The notes below the pieces were generated by a model. That model was not told the origin of the DNA, searched no databases, and saw only the letters and a list, made by a program, of their open reading frames with translations. The translations under genes were made by a program, and so were the position numbers. Below, one piece after another: positions 1 through 8,219 of a stretch of 58,962 nucleotides of DNA (the first letter of the stretch is position 1; each line of letters opens with the position of its first letter). Origin of the DNA: an uncultured Pseudomonadota bacterium (GTDB lineage: Bacteria; Pseudomonadota; Alphaproteobacteria; Rs-D84). Location: assembly GCA_902795435.1 (NCBI GenBank), contig CADBLE010000002.1, positions 1 to 58,962 on the forward strand, given 5' to 3'.

Positions 1-300
1 ATGTTGGGTTCCGAAGAAGACCAGGCAAAGATAGACGCAGACAAAAAAACATCCAAGAATCGTGTTATTGCCGGTGGTGTATTGGTTGGTGCTGGTGTTA
101 TTGGTGGAATTGTTGGAAATGCACTTATAAATGGCAAGAAAAATAATAATAGAAATACTGCTGTGACAAAAGAATCAACAAAAGAATTATCTGATTTTTC
201 AAGAAATTCGCAAGAAATGTTAAGTGTGTCTGATACTGGTGCTAAAATTTCTGCAGAAGATAAACAGAATCTGTTAAATGAATTAAAAAGTAGGTTTTAA
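1..300 (+). CDS. small glycine-zipper protein, possibly 5'-truncated
   Basis: This is a 99-residue reading frame that begins at the first base of the window, so the Met seen may be internal and the true N terminus may lie upstream. A charged stretch (residues 1-20) is followed by one hydrophobic, glycine-rich segment (about 21-45, AGGVLVGAGVIGGIVGNAL) of the glycine-zipper type that inserts in membranes, and then a polar Asn/Lys/Ser-rich tail. The stop lies 2 nt before the next gene, so the two are probably co-transcribed. A similar glycine-zipper segment occurs in the secreted protein at 40893-41702. Function is unknown. Confidence 0.55.
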   Translation: MLGSEEDQAKIDADKKTSKNRVIAGGVLVGAGVIGGIVGNALINGKKNNNRNTAVTKESTKELSDFSRNSQEMLSVSDTGAKISAEDKQNLLNELKSRF

Positions 301-302
301 TA

Positions 303-1463
303 GTGAACAAATTGAAAAATTTATTTTTTATATTTTTGGTTTTTATTCCATCGGTTTGTTGTGGGTTTGATTTGAATACTAAATTCGCATGGGAAGCATG
401 GGCTGTAAATTCTGCTTTGATGAATTTTTGTATGCCACAACTACAAGAAGGAACATCGCAAGTTGCAATGTCTAGGTCAATTTTTGATAAATCAGAACTT
501 AGAAAGATAGGTAATATACCTGTGGCATTATCTAATTATAACAAGGGCGGACAATTGGAATTTACAGCGGCACCTTTGATGCCAAAATGTAATTCTTTTG
601 TTGAAAAGTTTCTGGCACAACGTAAAAAAAATGTTCTGATGTCTTTGAATGATATAATATCAATATGCCTTGATACAATAGAAGACAAATTGGTGTGTGA
701 AAGTATGGTTTTGTCTTTGTTGTATCAATCAGAGCAAGCAATAGCAACACCAGATAAAAGAAAATTGGAACAAAAAATTAAAGATAGTGTGCAGGCAAAT
801 CATATTATTTGTTCCGAAGATGGTTTGTTTTGCACAACTTACAACCAATTTTCTGATGGTGATATCAGATCAGAAAAATTACAGGCCGACGGTGATGGTG
901 AAGTAATATATGACACACAATTTGGTAATTCTGTGGTTGGTTTTTGCACCGGTGTGAAACGTTCTGATGCTGAACGTTTGTATGATATGCATGAAAATTC
1001 AAGGTGTATTGTAACTGATTCTAAATATAATTTATACCAATTTGATATACAAGATGCTTCAGATGGTAAAATACTTTTGGTTTATGTAAATTATGCAGAT
1101 GTTATAAGTGGTACGAAAAAGTTCTTGAATAATACAAGTCAAACAGTTGCTCAAATTGAAAGTTGTTATAAGAAAAATGATATTGCGATTAACTCTGCTG
1201 GTGCAATGAAAGCAAACCATTCTATGGTTGCGCTTGAAACATGTGAAAAAGATAATTCAGATAAATCAGCGCGTATTGGGTGTAAATTATTTGTATTGAA
1301 ACATTGGATAGAAGAATATTATAAAGAGCTTTCTGCTTTTACTCTGGCATCGGTTGATAATAATCTTGAGAAATATAAAGCAAAATTCCAATCAAAATTT
1401 GTTTCTATATTAGCACTTGGACATCAGACAGATTTATTACTGCAAGATTCTTGTGAAAATTAA
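303..1463 (+). CDS. secreted cysteine-containing protein of unknown function
   Basis: The product has 386 residues. It starts with GTG two bases after the stop of the preceding gene, and a signal peptide follows (residues 1-21, ending near VCCGF), so export to the periplasm or beyond is likely. The mature part carries many cysteines (around a dozen), which suggests disulfides. There is no transmembrane segment after the signal and I recognise no domain or catalytic motif. The close spacing to the upstream glycine-zipper gene suggests one operon, and a strong hairpin terminator follows directly. The two genes may belong to an envelope locus that extends left of the window. Function is not assigned. 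Confidence 0.6.
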   Translation: MNKLKNLFFIFLVFIPSVCCGFDLNTKFAWEAWAVNSALMNFCMPQLQEGTSQVAMSRSIFDKSELRKIGNIPVALSNYNKGGQLEFTAAPLMPKCNSFVEKFLAQRKKNVLMSLNDIISICLDTIEDKLVCESMVLSLLYQSEQAIATPDKRKLEQKIKDSVQANHIICSEDGLFCTTYNQFSDGDIRSEKLQADGDGEVIYDTQFGNSVVGFCTGVKRSDAERLYDMHENSRCIVTDSKYNLYQFDIQDASDGKILLVYVNYADVISGTKKFLNNTSQTVAQIESCYKKNDIAINSAGAMKANHSMVALETCEKDNSDKSARIGCKLFVLKHWIEEYYKELSAFTLASVDNNLEKYKAKFQSKFVSILALGHQTDLLLQDSCEN

Positions 1464-1469
1464 AAAAAA

Positions 1470-1495
1470 ACCGCCATATTGGCGGTTCTTTTTTG
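1470..1495. terminator. bidirectional rho-independent terminator
   Basis: The stem ACCGCC/GGCGGT has a 5-nt loop (ATATT). It is flanked by an A tract on the left and a T tract on the right, so it can stop transcription from both sides. It separates the plus-strand gene ending at 1463 from the convergent minus-strand gene ending at 1507. Confidence 0.85.
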
Positions 1496-1506
1496 TTTAA
1501 TTGGTT

Positions 1507-2106
1507 TTACCATGTTGGTGCATGGTCGCCTTCTTTTACGATAGGTTGTTCGTCTTCCCATACTGATAAACCTGTTTTCAAATCTGTCAATGTCAATTGC
1601 AGATAATATTCTACACGAGTGTCAACAGATGAGAATAAACCAGATTGTAATTTAAGATTACGTTGTAACATTTTTCCAGACAAAGACATGTTTGGTGCAA
1701 CCAAAGTTCCTTTCTTGGCAAATGTTTCTTGGTTATATTCATCATTGCTACGTTGGTCGCGCATTTTGTTGGTTGTTGTATCTTCGCCAGAAAAAGCAGT
1801 TGCAATTTGTGCTTTTCCAGATTTTAACAATGTTGTGCGAATTTTCTTTGTCAAAATATCTGTATCAAAACGTTGCATTGTGTCGTTTTTAATGTTTGCT
1901 ATGGCGATAACAGGCTTTTGTACCAAAGCACCGCTTTCAATCATAGATTTTGTCATTGATTCTGCTGTGTTTGTCCAATCACGATATTCCAATTCCATAA
2001 CATCTTGCATGGAAGAAACATCTTTCTGGTTTTGCAAATCTACAACACGTGTTTGACCACAACCACATAATGCAATTGCAATCGCACAAGGTATTATTTT
2101 TTTCAT
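1507..2106 (-). CDS. LpoB-like penicillin-binding-protein activator lipoprotein
   Basis: This 199-residue product has a short lipoprotein signal (LCGC, lipidated Cys 16). The body resembles the LpoB/COG3417 family: an exclusive set of segments such as KPVIAIANIKNDTMQRFDTDILTKKIRTTLLKSG, a Lys/Asp/Asn-rich middle, and LSGKMLQRNLKLQSG...YYLQLTLTDLKTGLSVWEDEQPIVKEG near the end. LpoB-type proteins are outer-membrane lipoproteins that stimulate class A penicillin-binding proteins. This one is last in a minus-strand unit with the COG3014-like lipoprotein (21 nt gap) and a VirD4-type ATPase. The COG3014/COG3417 pairing is known from gammaproteobacteria; coupling to virD4 is unusual. Family call is by eye. 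Confidence 0.75.
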   Translation of the reverse strand: MKKIIPCAIAIALCGCGQTRVVDLQNQKDVSSMQDVMELEYRDWTNTAESMTKSMIESGALVQKPVIAIANIKNDTMQRFDTDILTKKIRTTLLKSGKAQIATAFSGEDTTTNKMRDQRSNDEYNQETFAKKGTLVAPNMSLSGKMLQRNLKLQSGLFSSVDTRVEYYLQLTLTDLKTGLSVWEDEQPIVKEGDHAPTW

Positions 2107-2127
2107 ATTTTGCTCCCTTAGTTTTTT

Positions 2128-3363
2128 TTATTTTTTCATGTTTATAAGTTTTGTATCAACACTTCTGTCACCCAAAATACGTTTATAAACAAGATAGTTC
2201 GCGTTTTGTTTTATTTCTGATTTTATACTATCATCTAAATCTAAAGCATTCAAGTTGCTTTTGTCATTAGTGATTCTGTTGATATAAATATGTTTTGGTA
2301 ATGTTGCCCATGTGCGAATTTCAGCACTGCTGGACGACACGGTATATATTGTTGACATTGCACCCAATAATAATGATGATTTGTTATTGGAATTGTATGC
2401 TGTGGCTTGCAAGATTGTTTTGGAAACAGCACTGGCATAAGAACGCAATATTTCATTTATTCTGTATTGTGAATATTCTGTCATAAATAATTCATCAACA
2501 TTTGCAATCATTTGTGAATTAGCAGGTTTAACAGCATTACCATCAAAATAAGGTTCAGAAATAGAAAAATATACTATGCCAACATTTGGTAAATAAAAAC
2601 TGGCGCCTTGTTCACGTAATCTTGGGGCAAAACCAGATTCTGAAAATACCCATGTTATATTTTTAGGTTTTTGATGTTTTTTTGCCAATTCTAAATCTTG
2701 TTTTATAAATTTGTTTTCTGGCATCATACCACTGGCGCGGTTAAGATATAATTCTGCGTCTGCCCATTCGCCCATATTCAGAAAATATATTCCAGATAAA
2801 TACATCAGGGCAGGGTTCATTATATCACGGAATGCCAACCAATCGCCCGCATTTTCATTTATGATTTCTGCGTATTCTGATTTTTCTGTGATGGCCGATT
2901 TATTTTCTTCTATCAATTTTTTATATTCAACAGACATATTTTGTTGTCGTGCATAAGATTGATTTATAACAACGCGCGCATTATCAAAATCATGCATAGC
3001 CAACAAATTCCATAATTGGTAATATGAAACAAATAAAGAATCCATCATGTATGGTTTATATGAATTTACAGCATTACCAAATAATAGGGTAGATGCTTCG
3101 CGGGAAAAAGAAGATGATGTTTCTGATAAATGTCTTTTGTTAAATTCTTCAAAAGTTAAATCGCTTTCTTGGTATTTGTTTGCATGAAATAATCCCATAC
3201 CATTTATCAATAAATCAAGATTGTTTTCATCTTCAACAGATTGGTTTTCTGATTGTATAAAATCTTGGTTTGCAAAATTTGTTTGGACATCATCAAGATG
3301 TGATTGTATTGCAGCAGAACAACCAGACAAAAATAAAATACATACCAATAATATTTTTTTCAT
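2128..3363 (-). CDS. COG3014-like lipoprotein with TPR-like helices
   Basis: The 411-residue product starts with a lipoprotein signal peptide (LFLSGC, Cys 15). The N-terminal half (about residues 45-235) is helical and TPR-like, with segments such as INGMGLFHANKYQESDLTFEEFNKRH and LSGIYFLNMGEWADAELYLNRASGMMPEN. The C-terminal half contains a conserved-looking beta region (PNVGIVYFSISEPYFDG) and TWATLPKHIYINRI near the end. This architecture, together with an LpoB-type neighbour 21 nt downstream, matches the COG3014 family, whose role is not well defined. It lies 18 nt after the VirD4-type gene. A function in envelope or peptidoglycan assembly is an inference from neighbours. Confidence 0.65.
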   Translation of the reverse strand: MKKILLVCILFLSGCSAAIQSHLDDVQTNFANQDFIQSENQSVEDENNLDLLINGMGLFHANKYQESDLTFEEFNKRHLSETSSSFSREASTLLFGNAVNSYKPYMMDSLFVSYYQLWNLLAMHDFDNARVVINQSYARQQNMSVEYKKLIEENKSAITEKSEYAEIINENAGDWLAFRDIMNPALMYLSGIYFLNMGEWADAELYLNRASGMMPENKFIKQDLELAKKHQKPKNITWVFSESGFAPRLREQGASFYLPNVGIVYFSISEPYFDGNAVKPANSQMIANVDELFMTEYSQYRINEILRSYASAVSKTILQATAYNSNNKSSLLLGAMSTIYTVSSSSAEIRTWATLPKHIYINRITNDKSNLNALDLDDSIKSEIKQNANYLVYKRILGDRSVDTKLINMKK

Positions 3364-3381
3364 GTTCAGATTATGAAAGAA

Positions 3382-5643
3382 TTATTTCAGAGGTTCAAGA
3401 ATTTTTATTTCTTTCGTATTTGGATTATATACTTTCGGTGTGCCGTCATATCCCATAATTGCATGGTGTGAAGGTATCAAAAATTCAGGTAATGGGGACG
3501 CTTCGCCGAGAGCGATTTTTTCAACCAATCTTTTTTGGACCGGTGTTTTGTTTAGATAATATTGAATATTTGTTGCTTCAATTGGTCTGTGATACCAACC
3601 CTGGTAAATAACCAATTGTTTGTCCGCAGGCAATTTCATAATATCCATTTCAGAATAAATAGGTTCTTCTTTTGGAACTTCTACTTCTTTGCCGTCTTTG
3701 TCTTTTTCTGTTTTCTTGGTAATTTTTTTACCCATCATATCAGAAAATCTGCGTGCAGAATCAGGGTCGTTTTGACGCAAAACAATTTTTGCAGCGGTTG
3801 TAGAAATAATTGTAGCAGCTGCATCTGCGCCATATCTTTCTTGAATCTGGTGAATATCCTGGCCAATGATAAGATATGAAACCTTGCATCCGCGTCCCAG
3901 GTCTGGTCCCTGAATAACTGCATCCAATTTTTGCATTTTTGGCATTTCATCAAGCACGAATAATACAGGGCATGGCCCAACGCGTTCGCCATCAACCAAT
4001 GTTCCCGGGGTGTGTGCCAAAAGATAACTGGACATCAATTCAATGAAGATAGCGGTAATAGGGTTTACGGCCTGGGCATCAACCAGGTTTACAGATAGAT
4101 AGACACTGACTGGTTTTATTTTTCCGTCCCTTGGGTCTTTCAGACCACGCAAATCAGAAAAATGAAAATCAGAATGACTGGTTCTGTTGCGGACGGCGGC
4201 ATTACGGAATATTGCCAAACCTTCCATCATGGTTGATAAAATAGAACCACGTTCTTTATCAGGTGTGTTTGCAAGTTGGGTCAATTCAGATATTGCACGA
4301 TGTGCGTATGAATAACGGCGTGCTTCTTCAACCGCATTCAAGAATAAATCTTTCATTGGGTCGGCCATCATGACCATTTGGTCGCCTTGACGACGGCGTT
4401 CTTCCATTTCTTCGGCCATGGCAACCTGGGAAGAAGTAATCCAATCAAGAATCAAAGAAAGTGATGCTTCTTTGCCACGCCATGAATCTGGAATGTGTTC
4501 CCATGTCCCAACATGAACATAGTTAGATGCGTTTAATTCGCCACGCTGTAATAAAGAATAAGCAGCGTATGCATTTGGATCATTCATCATTGATAAATAA
4601 TAATCGCCCAACAAAGTTGCGTCATCACTGGTGAATGTTCCAGAATTTATACGAGAATAGAAATAATCGTCCGCTTTCGCACGTTCAACCTTTGATACAA
4701 TAAAATTGATAAGACCAGATAATCCCGAACGACCAGTGTTAGACCAGTGTGGGTCTTGGGCTGCGTCTGGAACTAATACTTTACATATAGCATCAATATA
4801 CAAATCGCGTTGTTCTGGATTGAACGGAACATGTTCAGGTGACAGCGGGTTCCATGATGGATAATATATACCGCGTTCCGGATCGTCTTGACCAGACCAA
4901 TTCATAATAAACACATGACTGACCGTTGAACGATAACCAGATGTAGATTGTTTCAATTCTGGTTTTGGGTCGTTGATAATCATAGATACATTGTCACAAT
5001 CAAGAATTGTTGGAACAACGACACCTGTTGTTTTACCAGTTCCTGGAGGCGCCACACACAGGGCAGACAAAGTTTCATCAAACATCAATGCGGTATCTTT
5101 GCCTTTGTATTTAAAATAGCCAAGAACCATCATAAAACCCTTGAATAATCCGTCTTTATTTTTCCAATCTTTACCCATTTTTTTGATATCGTCAGCGGTT
5201 GCCTTGCGTGAAGATTTTTCATCATATTTATCTTTGCCATGTGGATTGAATTCAGACTTAAATGTATCATCTGCCAAGAAATAATATACCATTATAGGAA
5301 TCAGTGGTGCCAAACATGCAAAATCTGGGTGATATAATATTCTGGATAACCAATATGGGACCTCTGCAATAGCGGAAAGACCGAATGAATGAAGCAAGTT
5401 AGAAAAGTAGATAGACAACCAATGTTGTGTTGCCATATTCCAACCGTATCTCCAAATATGTTCTGCACCGAAAGAGACCGCAAAAGCCGCGGCGCATACC
5501 AACCAGACACCAATATTCCAACGGATTTCCCAGAATTTTCGGGCCATTGGGGTTTGTTCGTGTTCTTTGTATGCACCAGATTCAAAGATTTTTAGACCTT
5601 TGCCGGAACCACTGTTAGAGAAAATGTTGAACTTTCCTGCCAT
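3382..5643 (-). CDS. virD4: VirD4/TraG-type type IV secretion coupling ATPase
   Basis: The product has 753 residues from the preferred ATG at 5643. A longer frame to 5742 adds 33 hydrophobic residues that overlap the divergent rsmE, so I reject it. N-terminal membrane segments (about 43-60 and 105-123) precede the ATPase. Walker A is PPGTGKT (199-205), followed by PTILDCDNVSMIINDPKPEL; Walker B is VLFVLDEMPK (about 557-566). The motif IGQDIHQIQERYG is also typical of TraG/VirD4 proteins. The family couples substrates to a type IV secretion or conjugation channel at the inner membrane. No other T4SS gene is visible nearby. A TGATATAAT element ends 7 nt before the start codon and no Shine-Dalgarno is seen, so the mRNA may be leaderless. 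Confidence 0.88.
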   Translation of the reverse strand: MAGKFNIFSNSGSGKGLKIFESGAYKEHEQTPMARKFWEIRWNIGVWLVCAAAFAVSFGAEHIWRYGWNMATQHWLSIYFSNLLHSFGLSAIAEVPYWLSRILYHPDFACLAPLIPIMVYYFLADDTFKSEFNPHGKDKYDEKSSRKATADDIKKMGKDWKNKDGLFKGFMMVLGYFKYKGKDTALMFDETLSALCVAPPGTGKTTGVVVPTILDCDNVSMIINDPKPELKQSTSGYRSTVSHVFIMNWSGQDDPERGIYYPSWNPLSPEHVPFNPEQRDLYIDAICKVLVPDAAQDPHWSNTGRSGLSGLINFIVSKVERAKADDYFYSRINSGTFTSDDATLLGDYYLSMMNDPNAYAAYSLLQRGELNASNYVHVGTWEHIPDSWRGKEASLSLILDWITSSQVAMAEEMEERRRQGDQMVMMADPMKDLFLNAVEEARRYSYAHRAISELTQLANTPDKERGSILSTMMEGLAIFRNAAVRNRTSHSDFHFSDLRGLKDPRDGKIKPVSVYLSVNLVDAQAVNPITAIFIELMSSYLLAHTPGTLVDGERVGPCPVLFVLDEMPKMQKLDAVIQGPDLGRGCKVSYLIIGQDIHQIQERYGADAAATIISTTAAKIVLRQNDPDSARRFSDMMGKKITKKTEKDKDGKEVEVPKEEPIYSEMDIMKLPADKQLVIYQGWYHRPIEATNIQYYLNKTPVQKRLVEKIALGEASPLPEFLIPSHHAIMGYDGTPKVYNPNTKEIKILEPLK

Positions 5644-5650
5644 GATTGGT

Positions 5651-5659
5651 ATTATATCA
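5651..5659 (-). promoter_or_regulatory. extended -10 element of the virD4 unit
   Basis: On the minus strand the sequence reads TGATATAAT, a perfect -10 hexamer with an upstream TG, then seven bases (ACCAATC), then the ATG of the VirD4-type gene. Transcription would start at or next to the A of the ATG. Confidence 0.6.
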
Positions 5660-5696
5660 TAAAAGAAACCCTTTTTACACATTAAAGATAAAAAAA

Positions 5697-6353
5697 ATGC
5701 AAAATATACCAAGAATATTTTTTGATGCCGATTTAGAACCAAATAAAAAATTGCCTGTGGATAAAGACATTGTTCATTATATGCGTCGTGTTATGCGCAG
5801 GGGTGATTGTTTGGTGTTTAATAACGGTGATGAATTTAATGCGTCATTATCTGATGATGATAAATCTATTGTTATTGGAAATAAAACAGAACACGTTGAC
5901 CCAAGTAATAATTTAACATTATTTTTTGCACCTATTAAAAAGATAGAAGATTTGTTGAATATGGCAACACAAATGGGGGTTGCTGTTTTACAGCCTGTTA
6001 TTACAAAACGCACAGTTGCGAATCATATAAATTGGGAACGTCAATTAAAGATAATAAAAGAAGCGTCTGAACAATCTGGACGAAATTCTGTTCCAAAATT
6101 ATTAGCGCCAATAAAATTTGATGATATTAAATTTGACAATACTTTTGTCGTGGCAGACGAAAGGGCGGGTCATGGTATGGATATAGAAAATAATACAGAC
6201 GGTGTTGAAAAAATCTTGATTGGTCCAGAAGGTGGCTTTGCCCCAGAAGAATTTGAAAAAATGAACAATGTAAAATCTATGTCTTTGGGAAAAACAATTT
6301 TAAGGGCAGAGGTTGCGGGTGTTGTTGCGATTGCAAAGGTTTTAGATAAATGA
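5697..6353 (+). CDS. rsmE: 16S rRNA (uracil-1498-N3)-methyltransferase RsmE
   Basis: The 218-residue protein is an SPOUT-class methyltransferase that uses SAM to methylate U1498 of 16S rRNA. I chose the ATG at 5697 because MQNIPRIFFD gives the usual family N terminus; an in-frame ATG at 5646 would add 17 residues overlapping the opposite-strand promoter. Visible family motifs are YMRRVMRRGDCLVFNNG (N-terminal PUA-like part), KKIEDLLNMATQMGV, ASEQSGR, LIGPEGGFAPEE and LGKTILRAEVAGVVAI (the knotted SAM-binding site). It overlaps the next gene by 4 nt (ATGA), indicating translational coupling with a second rRNA-modifying enzyme. Confidence 0.92.
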   Translation: MQNIPRIFFDADLEPNKKLPVDKDIVHYMRRVMRRGDCLVFNNGDEFNASLSDDDKSIVIGNKTEHVDPSNNLTLFFAPIKKIEDLLNMATQMGVAVLQPVITKRTVANHINWERQLKIIKEASEQSGRNSVPKLLAPIKFDDIKFDNTFVVADERAGHGMDIENNTDGVEKILIGPEGGFAPEEFEKMNNVKSMSLGKTILRAEVAGVVAIAKVLDK

Positions 6354-7060
6354 CAGAAAGATTGGCTAAATTTATTGCAAATTCAGGTGTAGCATCACGT
6401 CGTGGTGCCGAAGATTTAATTTTGTCTGGGGCGGTTTCTGTAAATGGTGTTGTTATAAATACGCCTGTGTTTTTTGTAAATGATGGGGACAAGGTTTGTG
6501 TAAATGGTACAGAAATCAAACAAAATGAAGAAATAAAACTTTATAAATTTCATAAACCATTGAACACAATGACAACGACAAACGACCCACAAAACAGAAA
6601 AACAATTTATGATGTATTGGGTGATGAATATAAAAATCTGAAATATATTGGACGTTTAGATTACAAAACAACTGGATTGTTGTTGATGACTAATAATGGT
6701 GAATTGGCGCGTCAATTATCTTTGCCAAAAAATCATATTAAAAGAATTTATATTGCAACGGTGAAAAGTTTTGATAACAAAAAATTGGATATAGCAAGAC
6801 ATGGTGTTGAAATAGATGGTATAAAATACAGACCCATGAAAATAGAAGTTATAGAAAAAAATAAATTGCGTGTCACGGTAGAGGAAGGAAAAAAGAACGA
6901 AGTTAGAAATGTTCTTAAATATGTAGGTTCACCAGTTGTGGAATTACACAGGGTTTCTTATGGTGAAATTCAGTTGGGAAATTTAGAAGTTGGAAAAATA
7001 TCTTTAATTGATAGAAAAACACTTGACCTGTTATTAAATAAATTGCTATTATCAAAATAA
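6350..7060 (+). CDS. RsuA/RluB-family rRNA pseudouridine synthase
   Basis: This 236-residue protein isomerises uridine to pseudouridine in rRNA. An S4 RNA-binding domain (1-60, RLAKFIANSGVASRRGAEDLI) is followed by the catalytic domain. The motif GRLDYKTTGLLLMTNNGELA holds the catalytic Asp, and YIATVKS and VEEGKKNEVRNVLKYVG follow. The GRLD..T.GLL form and the overall length place it in the RsuA/RluB/RluE/RluF group, most like RluB (23S rRNA U2605), but the target cannot be decided by eye. The start codon overlaps the rsmE stop. Confidence 0.88.
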   Translation: MTERLAKFIANSGVASRRGAEDLILSGAVSVNGVVINTPVFFVNDGDKVCVNGTEIKQNEEIKLYKFHKPLNTMTTTNDPQNRKTIYDVLGDEYKNLKYIGRLDYKTTGLLLMTNNGELARQLSLPKNHIKRIYIATVKSFDNKKLDIARHGVEIDGIKYRPMKIEVIEKNKLRVTVEEGKKNEVRNVLKYVGSPVVELHRVSYGEIQLGNLEVGKISLIDRKTLDLLLNKLLLSK

Positions 7061-7078
7061 CAGGGAAGGGAGTATTTC

Positions 7079-8044
7079 ATGAAAAAAACAAAAAATACAA
7101 GAAAAACCAAGCCAACAATGGTAAAAACTGCGGTTAAAACACCTGCGGTTGAAAACAATAATTCATGGTCATGGACCATTTATGTATATTGGTTCATAAT
7201 TTTATTCTTCATTGCTGCAACATTTTATATATTGGGACGCAGTCATGAATTTTTCCACCACACACAAAATAATGTGGTTGTAACAGAAGAAGCATTGAAA
7301 CAATCTGAAGATTACATGAACTCAGCAAAAGAAAAATTGGCTGCTGGTAATATTGAAGAAGCAATTCAAGATTTGAATTCTGCAATAGATGAAAGTGCTT
7401 CATCAGATATCTATACTTTGCGTGGCGAAGCATATATGCAAATTGGTGAATATCAAAAAGCATTGGCAGATTTCGATTCTGCTATTGAAAAAGATGGTAT
7501 GAACGCAGTTGCTTTCTATGACCGTTCTTTGGTGAACACACGTCTTGAAAATTACGAAGCTGCACTTGCCGATATCAATAATGCATTGGCTGCACAATCT
7601 ATGAAACCGTCAGATATTTTGTCAATGCGTAATTTGTATGCAAAACGCGGTCAATTGAATTTGTGGTTGAAAAATTGGCAGGGTGCAATTGCTGATTATA
7701 CAAATTCTTTGGCACGTGCAGAAGGCAGTGTTTCAGCAAGCGTATATGCAGAACGTGCAGAAGCATACACAGCAATGGGTGAATATCAAAGCGCTATAGA
7801 TGATTATACATCTGCTGTACGTGTTATCTCTGAACAGATTCAAGGTGTATCAAGCCAGGGTGAACGCGAATCTCAATCCAGCAATGCAATGGGATATTTT
7901 GAAAAATCTGCTGCATTGAATCTGAAATTGGGTAATGATGTTGCTGCAAGAAATGATTTGGAATCAGCGTTTGCGATTGCAGTTGCGCTGAATGACGAAG
8001 AAAGCTCAGCAAGAATCCAAAATCTTATAAACGGATTGAATTAA
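7079..8044 (+). CDS. membrane-anchored TPR protein
   Basis: The product has 321 residues. A basic, Lys/Thr-rich N terminus (1-25) is followed by one transmembrane helix (about 35-56, IYVYWFIILFFIAATFYIL), so the bulk should lie in the periplasm. At least four TPR units follow (about residues 80-270), with consensus-like stretches such as IYTLRGEAYMQIGEYQKALADFDSAIEKDG and VYAERAEAYTAMGEYQSAIDDYTSAV. TPRs usually mediate protein contacts; no partner is evident. It has a good ribosome site (AGGGAAGGGAG) and is followed by a strong terminator. The exact role is unknown. Confidence 0.75.
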   Translation: MKKTKNTRKTKPTMVKTAVKTPAVENNNSWSWTIYVYWFIILFFIAATFYILGRSHEFFHHTQNNVVVTEEALKQSEDYMNSAKEKLAAGNIEEAIQDLNSAIDESASSDIYTLRGEAYMQIGEYQKALADFDSAIEKDGMNAVAFYDRSLVNTRLENYEAALADINNALAAQSMKPSDILSMRNLYAKRGQLNLWLKNWQGAIADYTNSLARAEGSVSASVYAERAEAYTAMGEYQSAIDDYTSAVRVISEQIQGVSSQGERESQSSNAMGYFEKSAALNLKLGNDVAARNDLESAFAIAVALNDEESSARIQNLINGLN

Positions 8045-8063
8045 AAAAATAAAATAAAAAAAG

Positions 8064-8089
8064 TCCGCCAGATATGGCGGATTTTTTTT
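8064..8089 (+). terminator. rho-independent terminator of the rsmE-TPR unit
   Basis: The stem TCCGCCA/TGGCGGA with loop GATA is followed by eight T residues. The -35 element of the thrS leader promoter begins in the last bases of this T tract. Confidence 0.9.
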
Positions 8090-8116
8090 GACTTTTATAA
8101 AATATAGTTATAATAT
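8088..8116 (+). promoter_or_regulatory. promoter P1 of the thrS leader
   Basis: The sequence shows TTGACT (8088-8093), a 17-nt spacer and TAATAT (8111-8116). An overlapping TATAAT at 8109-8114 is an alternative -10 with a 15-nt spacer. The ATG of the Thr-rich leader peptide begins 7 nt after the TAATAT hexamer, so the transcript may start at that ATG. Confidence 0.6.
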
Positions 8117-8123
8117 AATAAAC

Positions 8124-8183
8124 ATGATTTATAGATTATTTATTTTGACTACTACAACTACAACAACCCCTTTGGGGGTGTAG
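8124..8183 (+). CDS. threonine-rich leader peptide of thrS (attenuator ORF)
   Basis: This 19-residue reading frame encodes MIYRLFILTTTTTTTPLGV and a TAG stop, with seven consecutive threonine codons (ACT ACT ACA ACT ACA ACA ACC). It lies 81 nt upstream of the threonyl-tRNA synthetase start. A run of codons for the amino acid handled by the downstream gene is the hallmark of ribosome-mediated attenuation: scarce charged tRNA-Thr would stall the ribosome on the run and change the folding of the leader RNA. No ribosome binding site is visible and the -10 hexamer ends 7 nt before the ATG, so it may be translated from a leaderless mRNA, as described for trpL of Sinorhizobium meliloti. The mechanism here is inferred. 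Confidence 0.75.
   Translation: MIYRLFILTTTTTTTPLGV
8158..8183 (+). promoter_or_regulatory. candidate attenuator hairpin over the Thr codons
   Basis: CTACA (8158-8162) can pair with TGTAG (8179-8183), and CCCC (8167-8170) with GGGG (8174-8177) around a TTT loop. The stem uses the last Thr codons on one arm and the leader stop codon on the other, so a ribosome stalled on Thr codons would prevent it. It is not followed by a clean T tract, so control could act on translation or through a different terminator. Confidence 0.45.
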
Positions 8184-8190
8184 ATTCTAT

Positions 8191-8219
8191 TTGTGCTGAT
8201 ATCTGGCACGTATTATAAT
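8191..8219 (+). promoter_or_regulatory. possible second thrS promoter P2
   Basis: TTGTGC (8191-8196), a 17-nt spacer and a perfect TATAAT (8214-8219) lie between the leader peptide and thrS. If active it would bypass the attenuator. The same stretch also forms a hairpin (GTGC/GCAC, 8193-8209), so it may instead be part of the leader RNA fold. Confidence 0.45.

Noticed and set aside
1619-2056. Long antisense frame over the lpoB-like gene
   Set aside because: It is a shadow with no ribosome site and no recognisable product; the minus-strand lipoprotein is well supported.
5644-5742. N-terminal extension of the VirD4-type gene
   Set aside because: It would overlap the rsmE start and removes the ATG that lies 7 nt after TATAAT; the added residues do not match the family.
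8064-8089. thrS attenuator terminator
   Set aside because: This hairpin lies upstream of the thrS promoter and ends the preceding operon, so it cannot be part of the thrS leader RNA.
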